NCBI GenBank assembly: GCA_013043165.1
Contig: JABDOQ010000046.1
Location: forward strand, 1-64,000
Direction of reading: 5' to 3'
Length of the DNA: 64,000 bases
Origin: Woeseiaceae bacterium
GTDB taxonomy: Bacteria; Pseudomonadota; Gammaproteobacteria; Steroidobacterales; Woeseiaceae
Shown here in pieces: positions 44,338 to 53,625 of this stretch. The translations under genes were made by a program, and so were the position numbers. The notes beneath the pieces were generated by a model. That model did not search any database. It saw only the letters and a list, made by a program, of their open reading frames with translations, and was not told where the DNA came from. Position 1 is the stretch's first letter, and every line of letters starts with the position of its first letter.

Positions 44338-44600
44338 GCGCTTAGCGTTTTTACTCGCTGATTCAGGCGGCTCTTGTGACGTGCGGCTTTGTTTTTGGTG
44401 ACAATGCCTTTGTTGATCATGCTGTCGATGACCGGTACGGCAGCTTTATAGGCGGCCACAGCAGCGTCCTTGTCGCCGGCATCGCATGCCTTGACGACAT
44501 TCTTGATCTGCGTGCGCATCATCGAGCGCATTCCCATGTTGTGCTTGCGGGTCTTCTCGGCCTGACGGGCGCGCTTGCGGGCTGATTTGATGTTTGCCAC
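44334..44600 (-). CDS. rpsT: 30S ribosomal protein S20
   Basis: This 88-residue basic helical protein binds 16S rRNA. The family N-terminus [20 protein letters not shown] and the [20 protein letters not shown] end are present. It has its own strong promoter and, as usual in Gammaproteobacteria, is divergent from murJ. Confidence 0.97.
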   Translation of the reverse strand: MANIKSARKRARQAEKTRKHNMGMRSMMRTQIKNVVKACDAGDKDAAVAAYKAAVPVIDSMINKGIVTKNKAARHKSRLNQRVKTLSA

Positions 44601-44635
44601 TGGATTTTCCGTGTCCTGCTCTCAAAGAGCCGCGT

Positions 44636-44664
44636 ATTATTCGTGGCCGGAGAGGTATTGTCAA
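44636..44664 (-). promoter_or_regulatory. Strong sigma70 promoter of rpsT
   Basis: On the minus strand a perfect TTGACA is followed after 17 bases by AATAAT (five of six), with a GCGGCTC discriminator. It lies about 35 bases before the rpsT start codon and is the clearest promoter in the window. Confidence 0.8.
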
Positions 44665-44752
44665 TGCTGGCCGGAAGCCGTAGCCGGACAGGCTCGAGAT
44701 AATGTGTAAATGACTGATTTCATGAATTTTTTAGGCTAAACTCGTCGCTCCC

Positions 44753-46336
44753 ATGACGACCAAGAAACGCACTTCCGGACTGAAGTTGGCGCTGAAGACC
44801 TCGGTCGTCAGCGGCATGACCCTGATTTCCAGAATACTGGGGCTGGTCAGGGACATTGTTTTCGCCCGTTATTTCGGGGCGTCGCTCGTAATGGACGCGT
44901 TCCTCGTGGCACAACGCATTCCGAACATGCTGCGGCGCTTTTTCGCGGAGGGCGCTTTCTCGGCCGGCTTTATCCCGGTCATGGCTCGTTATCGCGAAAA
45001 GCATGATCACGAAGAAGCGCGCGAATTTGTCGATGCCGTGGCCGGAACTTTCGGCATCGTGCTGTTCCTCGTGACGCTGCTTGGCGTAATTGCATCGCCG
45101 TTACTCGTGTTGATTGTTGCCCCCGGCTTCATCGGCGATGGCGGTGACTTCGATCTTGCCGCACTCATGCTGCGTTTCACGTTTCCATACCTGTTGTTTG
45201 TTTCGCTGACGGCATTTGCAGGTGGAGTCCTGAATACCTACGGGCGATTCGGTGTGCCCGCGTTTACCCCGGTTATTTTGAACGTAGTATTGATTGTCGC
45301 GGCGATCTGGGTTGCGCCCATGCTCGAACAACCTGTAATGGCCCTGGCATATGCAATCCTGGTCGCGGGCATTCTGCAGCTGCTGTTTCAGCTGCCGTTT
45401 CTCGCACGGATACGCGCCTTTCCGCGACCGATCTGGGCGCCGCGGCATGACGGCGTACGGCGGGCGTTCCGTCTGATGGTGCCGGCGGTATTCGGCTCCT
45501 CCGTGGCACAGATCAATGTGCTGATTGGCGGAGTGATCGCCTCGCTGCTGCCCGTCGGGAGCATCAGTTACCTTTATTTCTCTGACAGGCTCATGGAGTT
45601 TCCATTGGGCCTATTCAGTATTGCATTGGCCACCGTCACGCTGCCTACGCTGTCGCGCCTGTGGGCGAGCGATGACAAGACGGAGTTTTCACAAACGCTC
45701 GACTGGTCGATGAGACTTGCGATGTTGATCGTCCTGCCGGCGGCCGCGGGGCTCGTTGTTCTTGCCGGTCCTTTGATAACGACGTTGTTCTACGGCGGCA
45801 TTTTTGACGAAAAGTCGGTCGGCATGACGAGGCTTGCCTTGCAAGCTTACGCGCTGGGGCTCATCGGGTTTTCCTTTGTGAAGATCCTGGCGCCGGCATT
45901 TTTCGCTCGCGAAGACACGCGGACGCCGGTGCTTTTCGGGCTGGTTGCCCTCGGCGTCAACTTCGTGCTGAGCATCGCGTCGGCCTGGTACCTGACATCG
46001 GTTGATTTCGCGGGACCTCACGTAGGGCTGGCCGGGGCTACCTCGGTCGCGGCAATACTCAATGCCGCATTGTTATACCGCGGCCTGCACAAAGATGACG
46101 TTATTCAGCACTCCACGGGATGGCTACTGCTGATGGTTCGCGTTATCGCCGCAAACATAGCCATGTGCGCCGTCCTGTTGCTGCTCTACCGTCCGCCGGA
46201 ATGGTGGCTGGGCGTCGGCTCTTTCGATCGTGTTTACTGGCTCGGCGTGTCGGTGGTCGCGGGAGCGGCCGCGTATTTCGTGAGCTTGTTGATCCTGGGC
46301 CTGCGGCCGTCGCAGTTCCGGTTCAGGGTTAATTGA
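44753..46336 (+). CDS. murJ: Lipid II flippase MurJ
   Basis: This 527-residue inner-membrane protein flips the peptidoglycan precursor lipid II to the periplasmic face. Fourteen helices of the MOP superfamily can be followed, starting with SGMTLISRILGLVRDIVFARYFGAS and the conserved FLVAQRIPNMLRRFFAEGAFSAGFIPV. The segments FGSSVAQINVLIGGVIAS and LMEFPLGLFSIALATVTLPTLSR are also family blocks. It is the first gene of murJ-ribF-lspA and is divergent from rpsT, the normal gammaproteobacterial position. Confidence 0.96.
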   Translation: MTTKKRTSGLKLALKTSVVSGMTLISRILGLVRDIVFARYFGASLVMDAFLVAQRIPNMLRRFFAEGAFSAGFIPVMARYREKHDHEEAREFVDAVAGTFGIVLFLVTLLGVIASPLLVLIVAPGFIGDGGDFDLAALMLRFTFPYLLFVSLTAFAGGVLNTYGRFGVPAFTPVILNVVLIVAAIWVAPMLEQPVMALAYAILVAGILQLLFQLPFLARIRAFPRPIWAPRHDGVRRAFRLMVPAVFGSSVAQINVLIGGVIASLLPVGSISYLYFSDRLMEFPLGLFSIALATVTLPTLSRLWASDDKTEFSQTLDWSMRLAMLIVLPAAAGLVVLAGPLITTLFYGGIFDEKSVGMTRLALQAYALGLIGFSFVKILAPAFFAREDTRTPVLFGLVALGVNFVLSIASAWYLTSVDFAGPHVGLAGATSVAAILNAALLYRGLHKDDVIQHSTGWLLLMVRVIAANIAMCAVLLLLYRPPEWWLGVGSFDRVYWLGVSVVAGAAAYFVSLLILGLRPSQFRFRVN

Positions 46337-46337
46337 C

Positions 46338-47279
46338 TTGCGGCTTGTACGACACCAGGTCGATCTGCCGCACAGTGAGCTGGCGCGCGGTAGTGTCGTG
46401 ACCATCGGTGCCTACGATGGCCTGCACCTCGGACATACGCAGCTGCTGGATCGGGTCGTAAAGACAGCGCGTGCCAGGGGCTGGCCCTCGATTGTGATGA
46501 GTTTCGAGCCGACTCCGAAGGAGTTTTTCGCGGCGGCCAGCCCACCGGCCAGGCTCATGCGTTTTCGGGAAAAGTACGAGGCACTTGCCGATTACGGTAT
46601 CGATATTTTCTATTGCCCGCGTTTCGATGCGGCGATGCGCAGCATTCGGGCGGATGCGTTCGTCCGTCAAATACTCATCCACGGTCTCAATGCACGACAC
46701 ATCGTCGTCGGTGACGACTTCCATTTCGCGAGCCGGCGCGAGGGAACGATCGAGCATTTGCGAAAGGCAAGCAAAGCGCTACAGTTCGAAGTGGACCAGG
46801 TGCCGAGCATTGTTGTCGACGGCGTAAGAGTGAGTAGTACGGAAATTCGCGATGCGCTCGCCGATGGTAATATCGGGCGTGCGACGGCATTATTAGGGCG
46901 GCCGTATCGCATGTCCGGAAAAGTCGTGAAAGGTCGGAACGTGGGCCGATCACTCGGTTACGCAACTGCGAATGTCGATATCCGGAGGCGACAAAGCGCG
47001 GTGCTCGGAATCTTTGCCGTGCGCGTACACGGGTTGCCCCAGGGGCCGCTCGACGGTGTCGCCAGCGTTGGAACGCGTCCGACGTTCGATCTTTGCAAGC
47101 CCGTGCTCGAAGTACACCTGTTTGATTTCGATGCAGATATTTACGGCGAATATATCCACGTTGATTTCCTGGCGCACCTTCGTGCCGAGGAGAAATTTTC
47201 GTCGGTTGACGAACTGGTTGCGCAAATGGCGATCGATGCCGAGAATGCACGTATGGCACTTGCTGCTCACCCGGTTTGA
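46338..47279 (+). CDS. ribF: Bifunctional riboflavin kinase/FAD synthetase
   Basis: This 313-residue cytoplasmic enzyme makes FMN and then FAD. The N-terminal adenylyltransferase domain has GAYDGLHLGH (usual form GNFDGVHLGH), PTPKEFF and the ISSTEIRD-like VSSTEIRDAL. The C-terminal kinase domain has GRNVGRSLGYATANV (usually GFPTAN) and GTRPTF. It starts with TTG two bases after the murJ stop and lies six bases before lspA. In most Gammaproteobacteria ileS stands between ribF and lspA; here it is absent. Confidence 0.95.
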   Translation: MRLVRHQVDLPHSELARGSVVTIGAYDGLHLGHTQLLDRVVKTARARGWPSIVMSFEPTPKEFFAAASPPARLMRFREKYEALADYGIDIFYCPRFDAAMRSIRADAFVRQILIHGLNARHIVVGDDFHFASRREGTIEHLRKASKALQFEVDQVPSIVVDGVRVSSTEIRDALADGNIGRATALLGRPYRMSGKVVKGRNVGRSLGYATANVDIRRRQSAVLGIFAVRVHGLPQGPLDGVASVGTRPTFDLCKPVLEVHLFDFDADIYGEYIHVDFLAHLRAEEKFSSVDELVAQMAIDAENARMALAAHPV

Positions 47280-47285
47280 GAGGAA

Positions 47286-47816
47286 ATGACTTTGACTAAT
47301 GGACAGGAAAGCAGCGCCGGCAATGCACGCTTCATAACGTGGATGATCATTGCGCTCCTCATCGTCGTTGTCGACCAGCTGACGAAGTGGGCAATTGTCG
47401 AGTGGGTGCCACTCTATGACCGAGTTCCCCTCAACTCGTTTATCAATCTGACGCACCAAAAAAACTCGGGTGCCGCGTTCAGTTTTCTCGCCGATGCGGG
47501 CGGCTGGCAGCGCTGGTTCTTTGTAACGCTGGCCAGTGTTGTCAGTGCGGTCATTGCCGTTTGGATATGGCGGATACGTAAAGAAGGGCAGGTATTTCTG
47601 TCGATCGGACTCTCATTCGTGCTTGGCGGCGCCGTCGGCAACCTCATCGATCGTGTCCGGCTCGGGCACGTCACGGATTTCATTCAAGTGTGGTTCGGCG
47701 CGTGGGCCTTCCCGTCGTTCAACGTTGCCGATGCCGGCATTACAGTCGGCGCCGCCTTGCTGATTATCGATGCGCTGTTTTTCTCAGGTAGGCAAGCTCC
47801 ATCGAAGACGCCCTGA
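47286..47816 (+). CDS. lspA: Lipoprotein signal peptidase
   Basis: This 176-residue inner-membrane aspartic protease removes signal peptides from diacylglyceryl-prolipoproteins. Four helices are predicted. The conserved VDQLTKWAI, NSGAAFSFL, GGAVGNLIDRVRLGHVTDFI and FNVADAGITVG blocks are complete and supply both catalytic Asp residues. It follows ribF by six bases. The usual downstream genes fkpB and ispH are not here; instead a convergent type IV pilin gene begins after 21 bases. Confidence 0.96.
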   Translation: MTLTNGQESSAGNARFITWMIIALLIVVVDQLTKWAIVEWVPLYDRVPLNSFINLTHQKNSGAAFSFLADAGGWQRWFFVTLASVVSAVIAVWIWRIRKEGQVFLSIGLSFVLGGAVGNLIDRVRLGHVTDFIQVWFGAWAFPSFNVADAGITVGAALLIIDALFFSGRQAPSKTP

Positions 47817-47837
47817 GCCCCGGCGCGATGCCGGCGT

Positions 47838-48257
47838 CTAGTTCTTACGCGTCCAGCAATCGGTCGCCGGCTCCGACGTCTTGTTGCCGCGGCCATCAAT
47901 GATGAACTTCTTGCATTTGAGGGACTCGCCGTCGTCTGCTACCAACGTCGCGGTCACAGTGAAGTCGCTCGCCGAGGCTGGCTCGGAAACGCTGAGCTGA
48001 TAGGTTCCTGAGTCCGTCTTGAACGGCGCGCTAAAACCAAGCTCTGCCAGGTCTTCCGAGAATATCTGATTCTGCAGATAAAACTTCTCCTGGTTGGTAG
48101 CCGCTTTCAGCAGCGCCGCTTTTGCCTCGGCACGCTTGGCCCGGGTAACGTAGTTGCGATAGTTCGGAAAAGCGACCGCAGTGAGGACACCGATGATCAC
48201 CACCACGATCATCAGCTCCATCAACGTGATGCCGCGCATGTAGATGCGCATTTTCAT
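47838..48257 (-). CDS. pilE: Type IV pilin-like protein PilE
   Basis: This 139-residue prepilin has a short leader cut after Gly in RGITLMELMIVVVIIGVLTAVAFPNY, with Glu at +5 of the mature protein, and a globular head with a C-terminal Cys pair (LKCKK and TDCW), as in PilE minor pilins. The ATG at 48257 is chosen because AGGAA stands just before it; several upstream Met codons would lengthen the leader without need. It is the last gene of the eight-gene minus-strand pilus cluster, 40 bases after pilY1. Confidence 0.88.
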   Translation of the reverse strand: MKMRIYMRGITLMELMIVVVIIGVLTAVAFPNYRNYVTRAKRAEAKAALLKAATNQEKFYLQNQIFSEDLAELGFSAPFKTDSGTYQLSVSEPASASDFTVTATLVADDGESLKCKKFIIDGRGNKTSEPATDCWTRKN

Positions 48258-48297
48258 GATTCTGTTCCTGGCAGACATGCGTGCCAATTCCGTACGA

Positions 48298-51200
48298 CTA
48301 TTCAATGCCATCTTGAGTCCACAATGTACGAACCGGATTGTTCGCAAAGCCCGGGTTGAAACACTCGACGCCTACGCAGCCAATCGGCGGCGGTGAACAG
48401 GCATCTCCCTCGCAAGGTTGGGGTGCACTCGGGAAAAGGAATGCGGGCGTCGGTGCTATGCCGCCCTGTTTCAATGCCGTCGTTCGAGCCGCTTCCGCCT
48501 CGGTCCCAGTCATTTCGTCCAGGTTATTCGCAACCGGATCACCGTTTGCGACATTGACGCGATACAGATAGTTTATGCCCGGTATTACCTGGCAGGTTGC
48601 CGCAGAAGCCACGTTCGGTTCATAGCCGAGGAAGAACACGGAGTTGTCGAATGTCGCGGACGACGACAGCATCATTTGCTCATCCAGAAACGTGTATTTC
48701 CAGCCACGCTGGTCGTTACCTATCTCGGTATTGACCTGGCCACGGACTTCAGCCATGTCGCCGTCCAGTGCGATGCCGGTAGTTGAATCGTAGTTGTTGT
48801 ATGCATCCTGATTGAGCTTCGCAAAAAGGTCCGGATCGCGCAGCGAATAGTAGGCGTCCGGCGCGCTGACATCGAGCGGGTGCGCCCGGTAGCCGCTGCC
48901 TACGCCGATAGCAACGAACCGGCGGTTGATTACCGGATCGTAAAAGATCGAGACGTCCGGCGCGGAATAGAAGCGACGGGTGTCCGTCTCACCGCCTGAG
49001 GCAATTCCTTCGCCCCCAAACCGTGCTATGACGCCGCCCGTTACGAGCGGGTCGTCCGTATCGTCGGGTTCTTTATTGCGGAAAACGTCAAAGCGCCATA
49101 CCTGCCCACCTACGTCGACACTGTAGAGACGATCGACAAATCCGTCACCGCTGAAATCGATAGCCTGAACCTGGCTCGGTATCGACCGCGTCATATCTTC
49201 AAGGACGAGGTCAGCATCCGATCGCCCGGCGCGCCACAGGCGCTCACCCGACATCAGGTCCAGCATCGAAATGCCGGCGCCGACATTGTCGGGATTGCTG
49301 GGAAATGCCGCCGTGTCGTGCACGGTGTCGTAGCCCTCGCCGATAATGACGACCGCCTTCAGCGCGTTGAGGTCCGCATGCACCATATCGACTCGTGCTA
49401 CAACCGGCCTGCTCCAGCTCTGACCAAATTCCGGATAGCTTGCGGTCCACATCAATTCCGGACTGTCCTTGTCAGTTACATCGAGCGCATAGAACTCCGT
49501 TCCGCCGCGGCGCAGGCCGAAGATAACGTACACGAAGTCGGTGCCATCAATGACGCCATTGTCATTCAGATCGGCAACGACGGGAACGATGTCACCGTCA
49601 ATACCGTAGTGCTTGTAGGTCGAATCGCCGTTAAGCATAAGCTCAGGCAGGTCCGCCAGGAACTGCTTGGGTATGAATGACCAAAGTTCGACGCCTGTCT
49701 CGCCATCGACTGCGTGGAAATAGCCGTCATTCGTCGCCGTAAAGACGACCACCTCCGGATCGTCCGCGTCGCCGCCGTAGACCACAGCCGCGGGCTGCGA
49801 ATGCAGCGGATCACCCATGACGTTACGTGCGTCATCGGTTTCGTCGTCATTGTCGTCATCCAGAATGTCCTGACCGCGCGCCCAGCGAATAACATCCTCG
49901 ACCGACGGTTCACCCGTGGCGCCCGTGAGGCCGAAATCACTCGGGCTGAACGCCGTCGCGTTCGACGGCGTGATTGCGTTGTTGGCCGCAGTCAGGTCGG
50001 TCAGTGTGCCGTTGTTGGTATAGACGTTTCGGTCTTGCGGTATTGGCAGTTTATTGGCCGCGCCACCAAATTCGACTCTGTCGCCATCCTCTACGGTAAT
50101 GTCCGTCCAGATGCTCCTCGCGGTATCTTTGAAGAAGCCGGTCTCCGCGTTCACGGCGTCTTCAGGCTTGTCGTCTTTGATGACGCCTTCTGGCGTTATC
50201 GTGTATTTCTTCAGGTTACCGGGCCAATGGACCCTGGCATCCGGGAGAAACGTCGAAATATAGAGATCGTTGATATTCTGCGTACGATTGAACGTATTCA
50301 CAGCGACCGCCGGCGCTGAAAACGACAGGCCCTTGTCGACGACGCTCTCAATGATACGCATCAGCGCCGTCGTCAGCGTCTCGACGTTTTCGGCCAGGTA
50401 ATAGTCGCCATCGGATACTTCCGCCGCCGTCTTAAGAATTGGCAGGTCGATGTCGAAGCCGATGGTATGCGTTGTGACGACCTGCTCACCTTCCGTCGTG
50501 GAGCTGATGTCGACTTTGTACATGTACTCGGAAATATCGTCCAGGCAACGACCGTCGACCTCGTCGCCGTTACATGCCTCACGAATGTCGCCAGCAAAAC
50601 CCGGCAGCAGCGGTACTTTCGCCTGATCGTCCGCATCGTCGACAGGCATACCATCGGTCAGCAAGACGTTGAAGTTGCGTGTGCAAACCGGCATGGCCGG
50701 GCTTTGGTAGGTGCCCGGCGCCTCGCCGACAAACGCCTTTGGATCAATGTCGCCGATTGGTTCACCGGTATCGGGATCGACCTGCAGGTCTCCGTAGTCG
50801 GCATCCAGGCCGCGCCAGTAAAGCGTTGACTCGTACAGCGCTTCAGCAAGAGGCGTGGCGCCGCCGGCACCGAGCCCTTCGATCTTGTTCAATATGGCAG
50901 TGCGGTCAGTATCGATCGGGCTGACCGCGTGCAGAACGCGCCCGCCCGCGGATCCTGTGAAACGCATAAGGCCGACGTTTACGTTCTCAATTGCGTTCAT
51001 GAGGTTTTTCGTCACGGCCTTCATGATGTCGATCTTCGGCAGGTTGGCCGTTTCCGGGTTTTCCTTCCAGTTGAGGTAGTTACCGTCATACACGGTATAG
51101 GCTTGTGCCGCGTCGCCGCTGCCCCACGAGATTTCCGCATCGGGGTCGGAAGTAAATTCATCGGGGAGCCCGGTACCGGCCTGGGCATATACTGCGCCTG

Positions 51201-51696
51201 TCGTGCCGTCGCCGTGGACGCCGGAATCTCTCTGGCATTCAACCCGGCTCGTCGCGTTACCAATCTCAAGCTGTTGCCAACGGCTGTCATCGCTGTCGTT
51301 GCCGCGATACTGGACCATGACGCCGGTGTAGGCGCCGATGCCGCTCATACGCAGCGTGGCGTCTTCACATAGGAATGCGGCTTCCTCAATGAACTGGGTA
51401 TTGGTGTCGCCGACACAGGTGGGTTCGATGTCCAGCTTGGTCCAGTAGAACCTGCTCGTATCACAAGACCCGTCCGAATAGTCAAAATCGCTGTCATAAG
51501 GCCTCGTCGTGCTCACCGGGTCGCCCATACTGCCGGATGTGTCGAGGATGAACATTATGTTCGGCGGCGTCCCGGATATGTTGCTCGGATCAACGACCAG
51601 CAGCTCCGTATCGTCAGCGACAGCGGGCATTCCAGCCAGAATCGTGAGCACAAAAGATGTGCCGATCGACAGTGCTTTTACATTTTGAGATTTCAT
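48298..51696 (-). CDS. pilY1: Type IV pilus tip adhesin/assembly factor PilY1
   Basis: This 1132-residue secreted protein has a signal peptide and then an N-terminal von Willebrand A domain with the MIDAS start DTSGSMG (Asp52, Ser54, Ser56) and TDGMP. The C-terminal half is a PilY1 beta-propeller (DPLHSQPAAVVYGG, FTATNDGYFHAVDGETGVELWSFIP, YALDVTD). The EF-hand-like calcium loop DLNDNGVIDGTDF lies near residues 709-721, and a second Asp-rich loop DFSGDGFVDRLYSVD follows later. PilY1 promotes pilus extension, primes assembly with the minor pilins and binds surfaces. It lies between the small CxxC protein gene and pilE. Confidence 0.95.
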   Translation of the reverse strand: MKSQNVKALSIGTSFVLTILAGMPAVADDTELLVVDPSNISGTPPNIMFILDTSGSMGDPVSTTRPYDSDFDYSDGSCDTSRFYWTKLDIEPTCVGDTNTQFIEEAAFLCEDATLRMSGIGAYTGVMVQYRGNDSDDSRWQQLEIGNATSRVECQRDSGVHGDGTTGAVYAQAGTGLPDEFTSDPDAEISWGSGDAAQAYTVYDGNYLNWKENPETANLPKIDIMKAVTKNLMNAIENVNVGLMRFTGSAGGRVLHAVSPIDTDRTAILNKIEGLGAGGATPLAEALYESTLYWRGLDADYGDLQVDPDTGEPIGDIDPKAFVGEAPGTYQSPAMPVCTRNFNVLLTDGMPVDDADDQAKVPLLPGFAGDIREACNGDEVDGRCLDDISEYMYKVDISSTTEGEQVVTTHTIGFDIDLPILKTAAEVSDGDYYLAENVETLTTALMRIIESVVDKGLSFSAPAVAVNTFNRTQNINDLYISTFLPDARVHWPGNLKKYTITPEGVIKDDKPEDAVNAETGFFKDTARSIWTDITVEDGDRVEFGGAANKLPIPQDRNVYTNNGTLTDLTAANNAITPSNATAFSPSDFGLTGATGEPSVEDVIRWARGQDILDDDNDDETDDARNVMGDPLHSQPAAVVYGGDADDPEVVVFTATNDGYFHAVDGETGVELWSFIPKQFLADLPELMLNGDSTYKHYGIDGDIVPVVADLNDNGVIDGTDFVYVIFGLRRGGTEFYALDVTDKDSPELMWTASYPEFGQSWSRPVVARVDMVHADLNALKAVVIIGEGYDTVHDTAAFPSNPDNVGAGISMLDLMSGERLWRAGRSDADLVLEDMTRSIPSQVQAIDFSGDGFVDRLYSVDVGGQVWRFDVFRNKEPDDTDDPLVTGGVIARFGGEGIASGGETDTRRFYSAPDVSIFYDPVINRRFVAIGVGSGYRAHPLDVSAPDAYYSLRDPDLFAKLNQDAYNNYDSTTGIALDGDMAEVRGQVNTEIGNDQRGWKYTFLDEQMMLSSSATFDNSVFFLGYEPNVASAATCQVIPGINYLYRVNVANGDPVANNLDEMTGTEAEAARTTALKQGGIAPTPAFLFPSAPQPCEGDACSPPPIGCVGVECFNPGFANNPVRTLWTQDGIE

Positions 51697-51726
51697 TGGG
51701 TGTCCTCAGTGTCCGTTCTGAGCGGC

Positions 51727-52071
51727 CTACTGTGTATAGATAAATACTTTGGTAATCGTGTCTGTCTGGAGGTCTCGTCTTACATTGACAACGTGACCGC
51801 CTTCGCGCCTCAATTCGTCAACAAGCTCACGAAAATCCTCGAGCGACATATTTTTTCCATTCAGTGCGTAGCTTGTGCGCGGCGTCACCTGATGAGTTTC
51901 ATAGTTGCATTTAGCGCATTCCCGCACCGTAATGCTGCCGTTATCGGCACTTGGCAAGCGCACTTCCTTTACCAGCACTTCGTATGTTCTCGTCGGCGGA
52001 TAATTATCTGCAAAAGCAGCCGCGCTCATAGCGAGCACGAGCGAGAAAAAGGCGGTCTTGATCATGTCCAT
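51727..52071 (-). CDS. Small exported protein with a CxxC motif, in the pilus cluster
   Basis: This 114-residue protein has a signal peptide (about 1-21, ending AFA) and one CAKC pair (Cys52/Cys55) in a predicted beta-rich body, with a helix (SLEDFRELVDELRR) near the end. I do not recognise the family. A small protein, PilY2, is encoded next to pilY1 in Pseudomonas, but on the other side and of uncertain function; this could be its counterpart or an unrelated periplasmic factor. The gap to pilY1 is 30 bases and to pilX 21 bases, so it is co-transcribed. Confidence 0.6.
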   Translation of the reverse strand: MDMIKTAFFSLVLAMSAAAFADNYPPTRTYEVLVKEVRLPSADNGSITVRECAKCNYETHQVTPRTSYALNGKNMSLEDFRELVDELRREGGHVVNVRRDLQTDTITKVFIYTQ

Positions 52072-52092
52072 CCGACTACTCCGTTTCGAATT

Positions 52093-52572
52093 CTAAAGTG
52101 TCGACGACTCGGGGCCGACGACGTAAAAAGCTTGTGTATGGATCGCGCTGGAATCGCGGTCGGTGCCGCCCGCCGCGCGCTTCGATTTGGCTTCCGCTGT
52201 CGCAAGGAAGTGATAGGCGCTAACACCGCTACCAACACCGAGGCTGAACGCGCGGTCAGGCACGAGCGTTGAATCTTCGAACCGGATCTTCGTCGTGACC
52301 TCGTCATTTGCGTTTATGACGTATTGGCCCAGATCTGTTTCGGCGAGCGTGTTGAAGCCTCCCTGCGCGATCGCAGTCTCGAGCCCCGTTTCCGCGGCCT
52401 GGAAGGCGTACTCGTAGTTCTGGTCGTTTCGTGCCATCGCAAGCTCGGTCGTCGCGGTATTCATACCCGATATAGCCAGCGTCGTAATGACAACCAGCAG
52501 CAGCAGGCTGATCACAAGCACAGCGCCGCGCTGCTTGTTAGCATGATTGATCGACTGATTCGTGGTTTTCAT
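52093..52572 (-). CDS. pilX: Minor pilin PilX
   Basis: This 159-residue protein starts with a charged leader and RGAVLVISLLLLVVITTLAISG, the PilX/GspK-type hydrophobic helix cut after Gly and lacking Glu at +5, as is usual for PilX. AFQAAETGLE follows, the conserved PilX N-terminal block. It takes part in the minor-pilin tip complex that primes type IV pilus assembly with PilV, PilW and PilY1. It is 15 bases after pilW. Confidence 0.88.
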   Translation of the reverse strand: MKTTNQSINHANKQRGAVLVISLLLLVVITTLAISGMNTATTELAMARNDQNYEYAFQAAETGLETAIAQGGFNTLAETDLGQYVINANDEVTTKIRFEDSTLVPDRAFSLGVGSGVSAYHFLATAEAKSKRAAGGTDRDSSAIHTQAFYVVGPESSTL

Positions 52573-52587
52573 AAGCTTGTCTCTTGA

Positions 52588-53613
52588 TCAGGTTCTGGCA
52601 TTGCGCAGAAGCACGGTTTTCGACACCTGCATGCGACGATAACCGTCATCCAGCGTAAGGGCATCGGCAAGATCGCCTGGTTTATAGGTGTTGGTATCCT
52701 GGACCCCGGGTTCCCGGGTGACGCTTCGCACGATCATCCAGACGCGCGCCGTCATGACACGGGCGCCGGGGACGTAGTCCGCTGAATTCGGGTCATAGAT
52801 ACCGTCTCCAGGATTGACGTAACGATCGACCGTGTTGTCCTGGTCAACGTCGATACCGAGCTGCAGCTGAATATTCTCGACACCCGGTGCAACCTCCTGA
52901 TCGTCGATAACGGAAACGCCGGTATCGATGGTCAGCGTCTTGCGTCGCAGTGTAGGTACGCCCGGAATCAGCTGCGACTCCTGTGCAACGTAATAGCTAT
53001 TGATCAGGAGGTTATGGGTTGCTGACGGATCTGTGGGCGTGGCAGCCAGGGCCGCGTTTGCCGGCGGTTCGAAGCTGTTCGGGATGACACCATCCTTGAA
53101 CAGTTCGCCCTGGATACGTGTGCTTTGAATCTGAAACCGCCCGATGTCGGGAGCGACCGGATCCACGCTGGCGCGCCGCACCGTAATGACGTCGGAGTTC
53201 GGCTGCGCGGCACCGGCCTCGACGGTAGGCCCGCAGGCGAGGTCGAAAGAATTATTGTTGCCATCGATCGGCTTGCCGAGATCGAGTACCCATCGCGCGC
53301 CGCAATCTGCGGGTGGATCAAGGTCGTTTGGGTCCGCATCATCGGTCAGGGAGCGGCCCTCAACGGCAAGACCGCGACTGTTGCGGCCCCAGTTGCTGGC
53401 CATGCGCAAATCGGCCTCGATAGTGTCCATCGCGAACTGCGCGGTTTCCTGCACGCGGGCGATAGACTCGTTGACGACGAATGCTTCGCGACTTTGATTG
53501 TAGATCTGAATGGCGCCGATCATCAGGAAAGAACCGATTGCCAATGCGACCATAAGTTCGGTCAATGTCAGGCCGGTCTGATGGCGGGCCGATTTAACGT
53601 GTACTTCGTTCAT
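52588..53613 (-). CDS. pilW: Minor pilin PilW
   Basis: This 341-residue prepilin has the cleavage site and helix TGLTLTELMVALAIGSFLMIGAIQIYNQSREAF and a large C-terminal head with a likely disulphide (DCGARW and LACGP). VENIQLQLGID and the C-terminal VSKTVLLRN segment are typical of PilW. It forms part of the tip complex and lies 12 bases after pilV. Confidence 0.9.
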   Translation of the reverse strand: MNEVHVKSARHQTGLTLTELMVALAIGSFLMIGAIQIYNQSREAFVVNESIARVQETAQFAMDTIEADLRMASNWGRNSRGLAVEGRSLTDDADPNDLDPPADCGARWVLDLGKPIDGNNNSFDLACGPTVEAGAAQPNSDVITVRRASVDPVAPDIGRFQIQSTRIQGELFKDGVIPNSFEPPANAALAATPTDPSATHNLLINSYYVAQESQLIPGVPTLRRKTLTIDTGVSVIDDQEVAPGVENIQLQLGIDVDQDNTVDRYVNPGDGIYDPNSADYVPGARVMTARVWMIVRSVTREPGVQDTNTYKPGDLADALTLDDGYRRMQVSKTVLLRNART

Positions 53614-53625
53614 CTGCCGGCCCCC

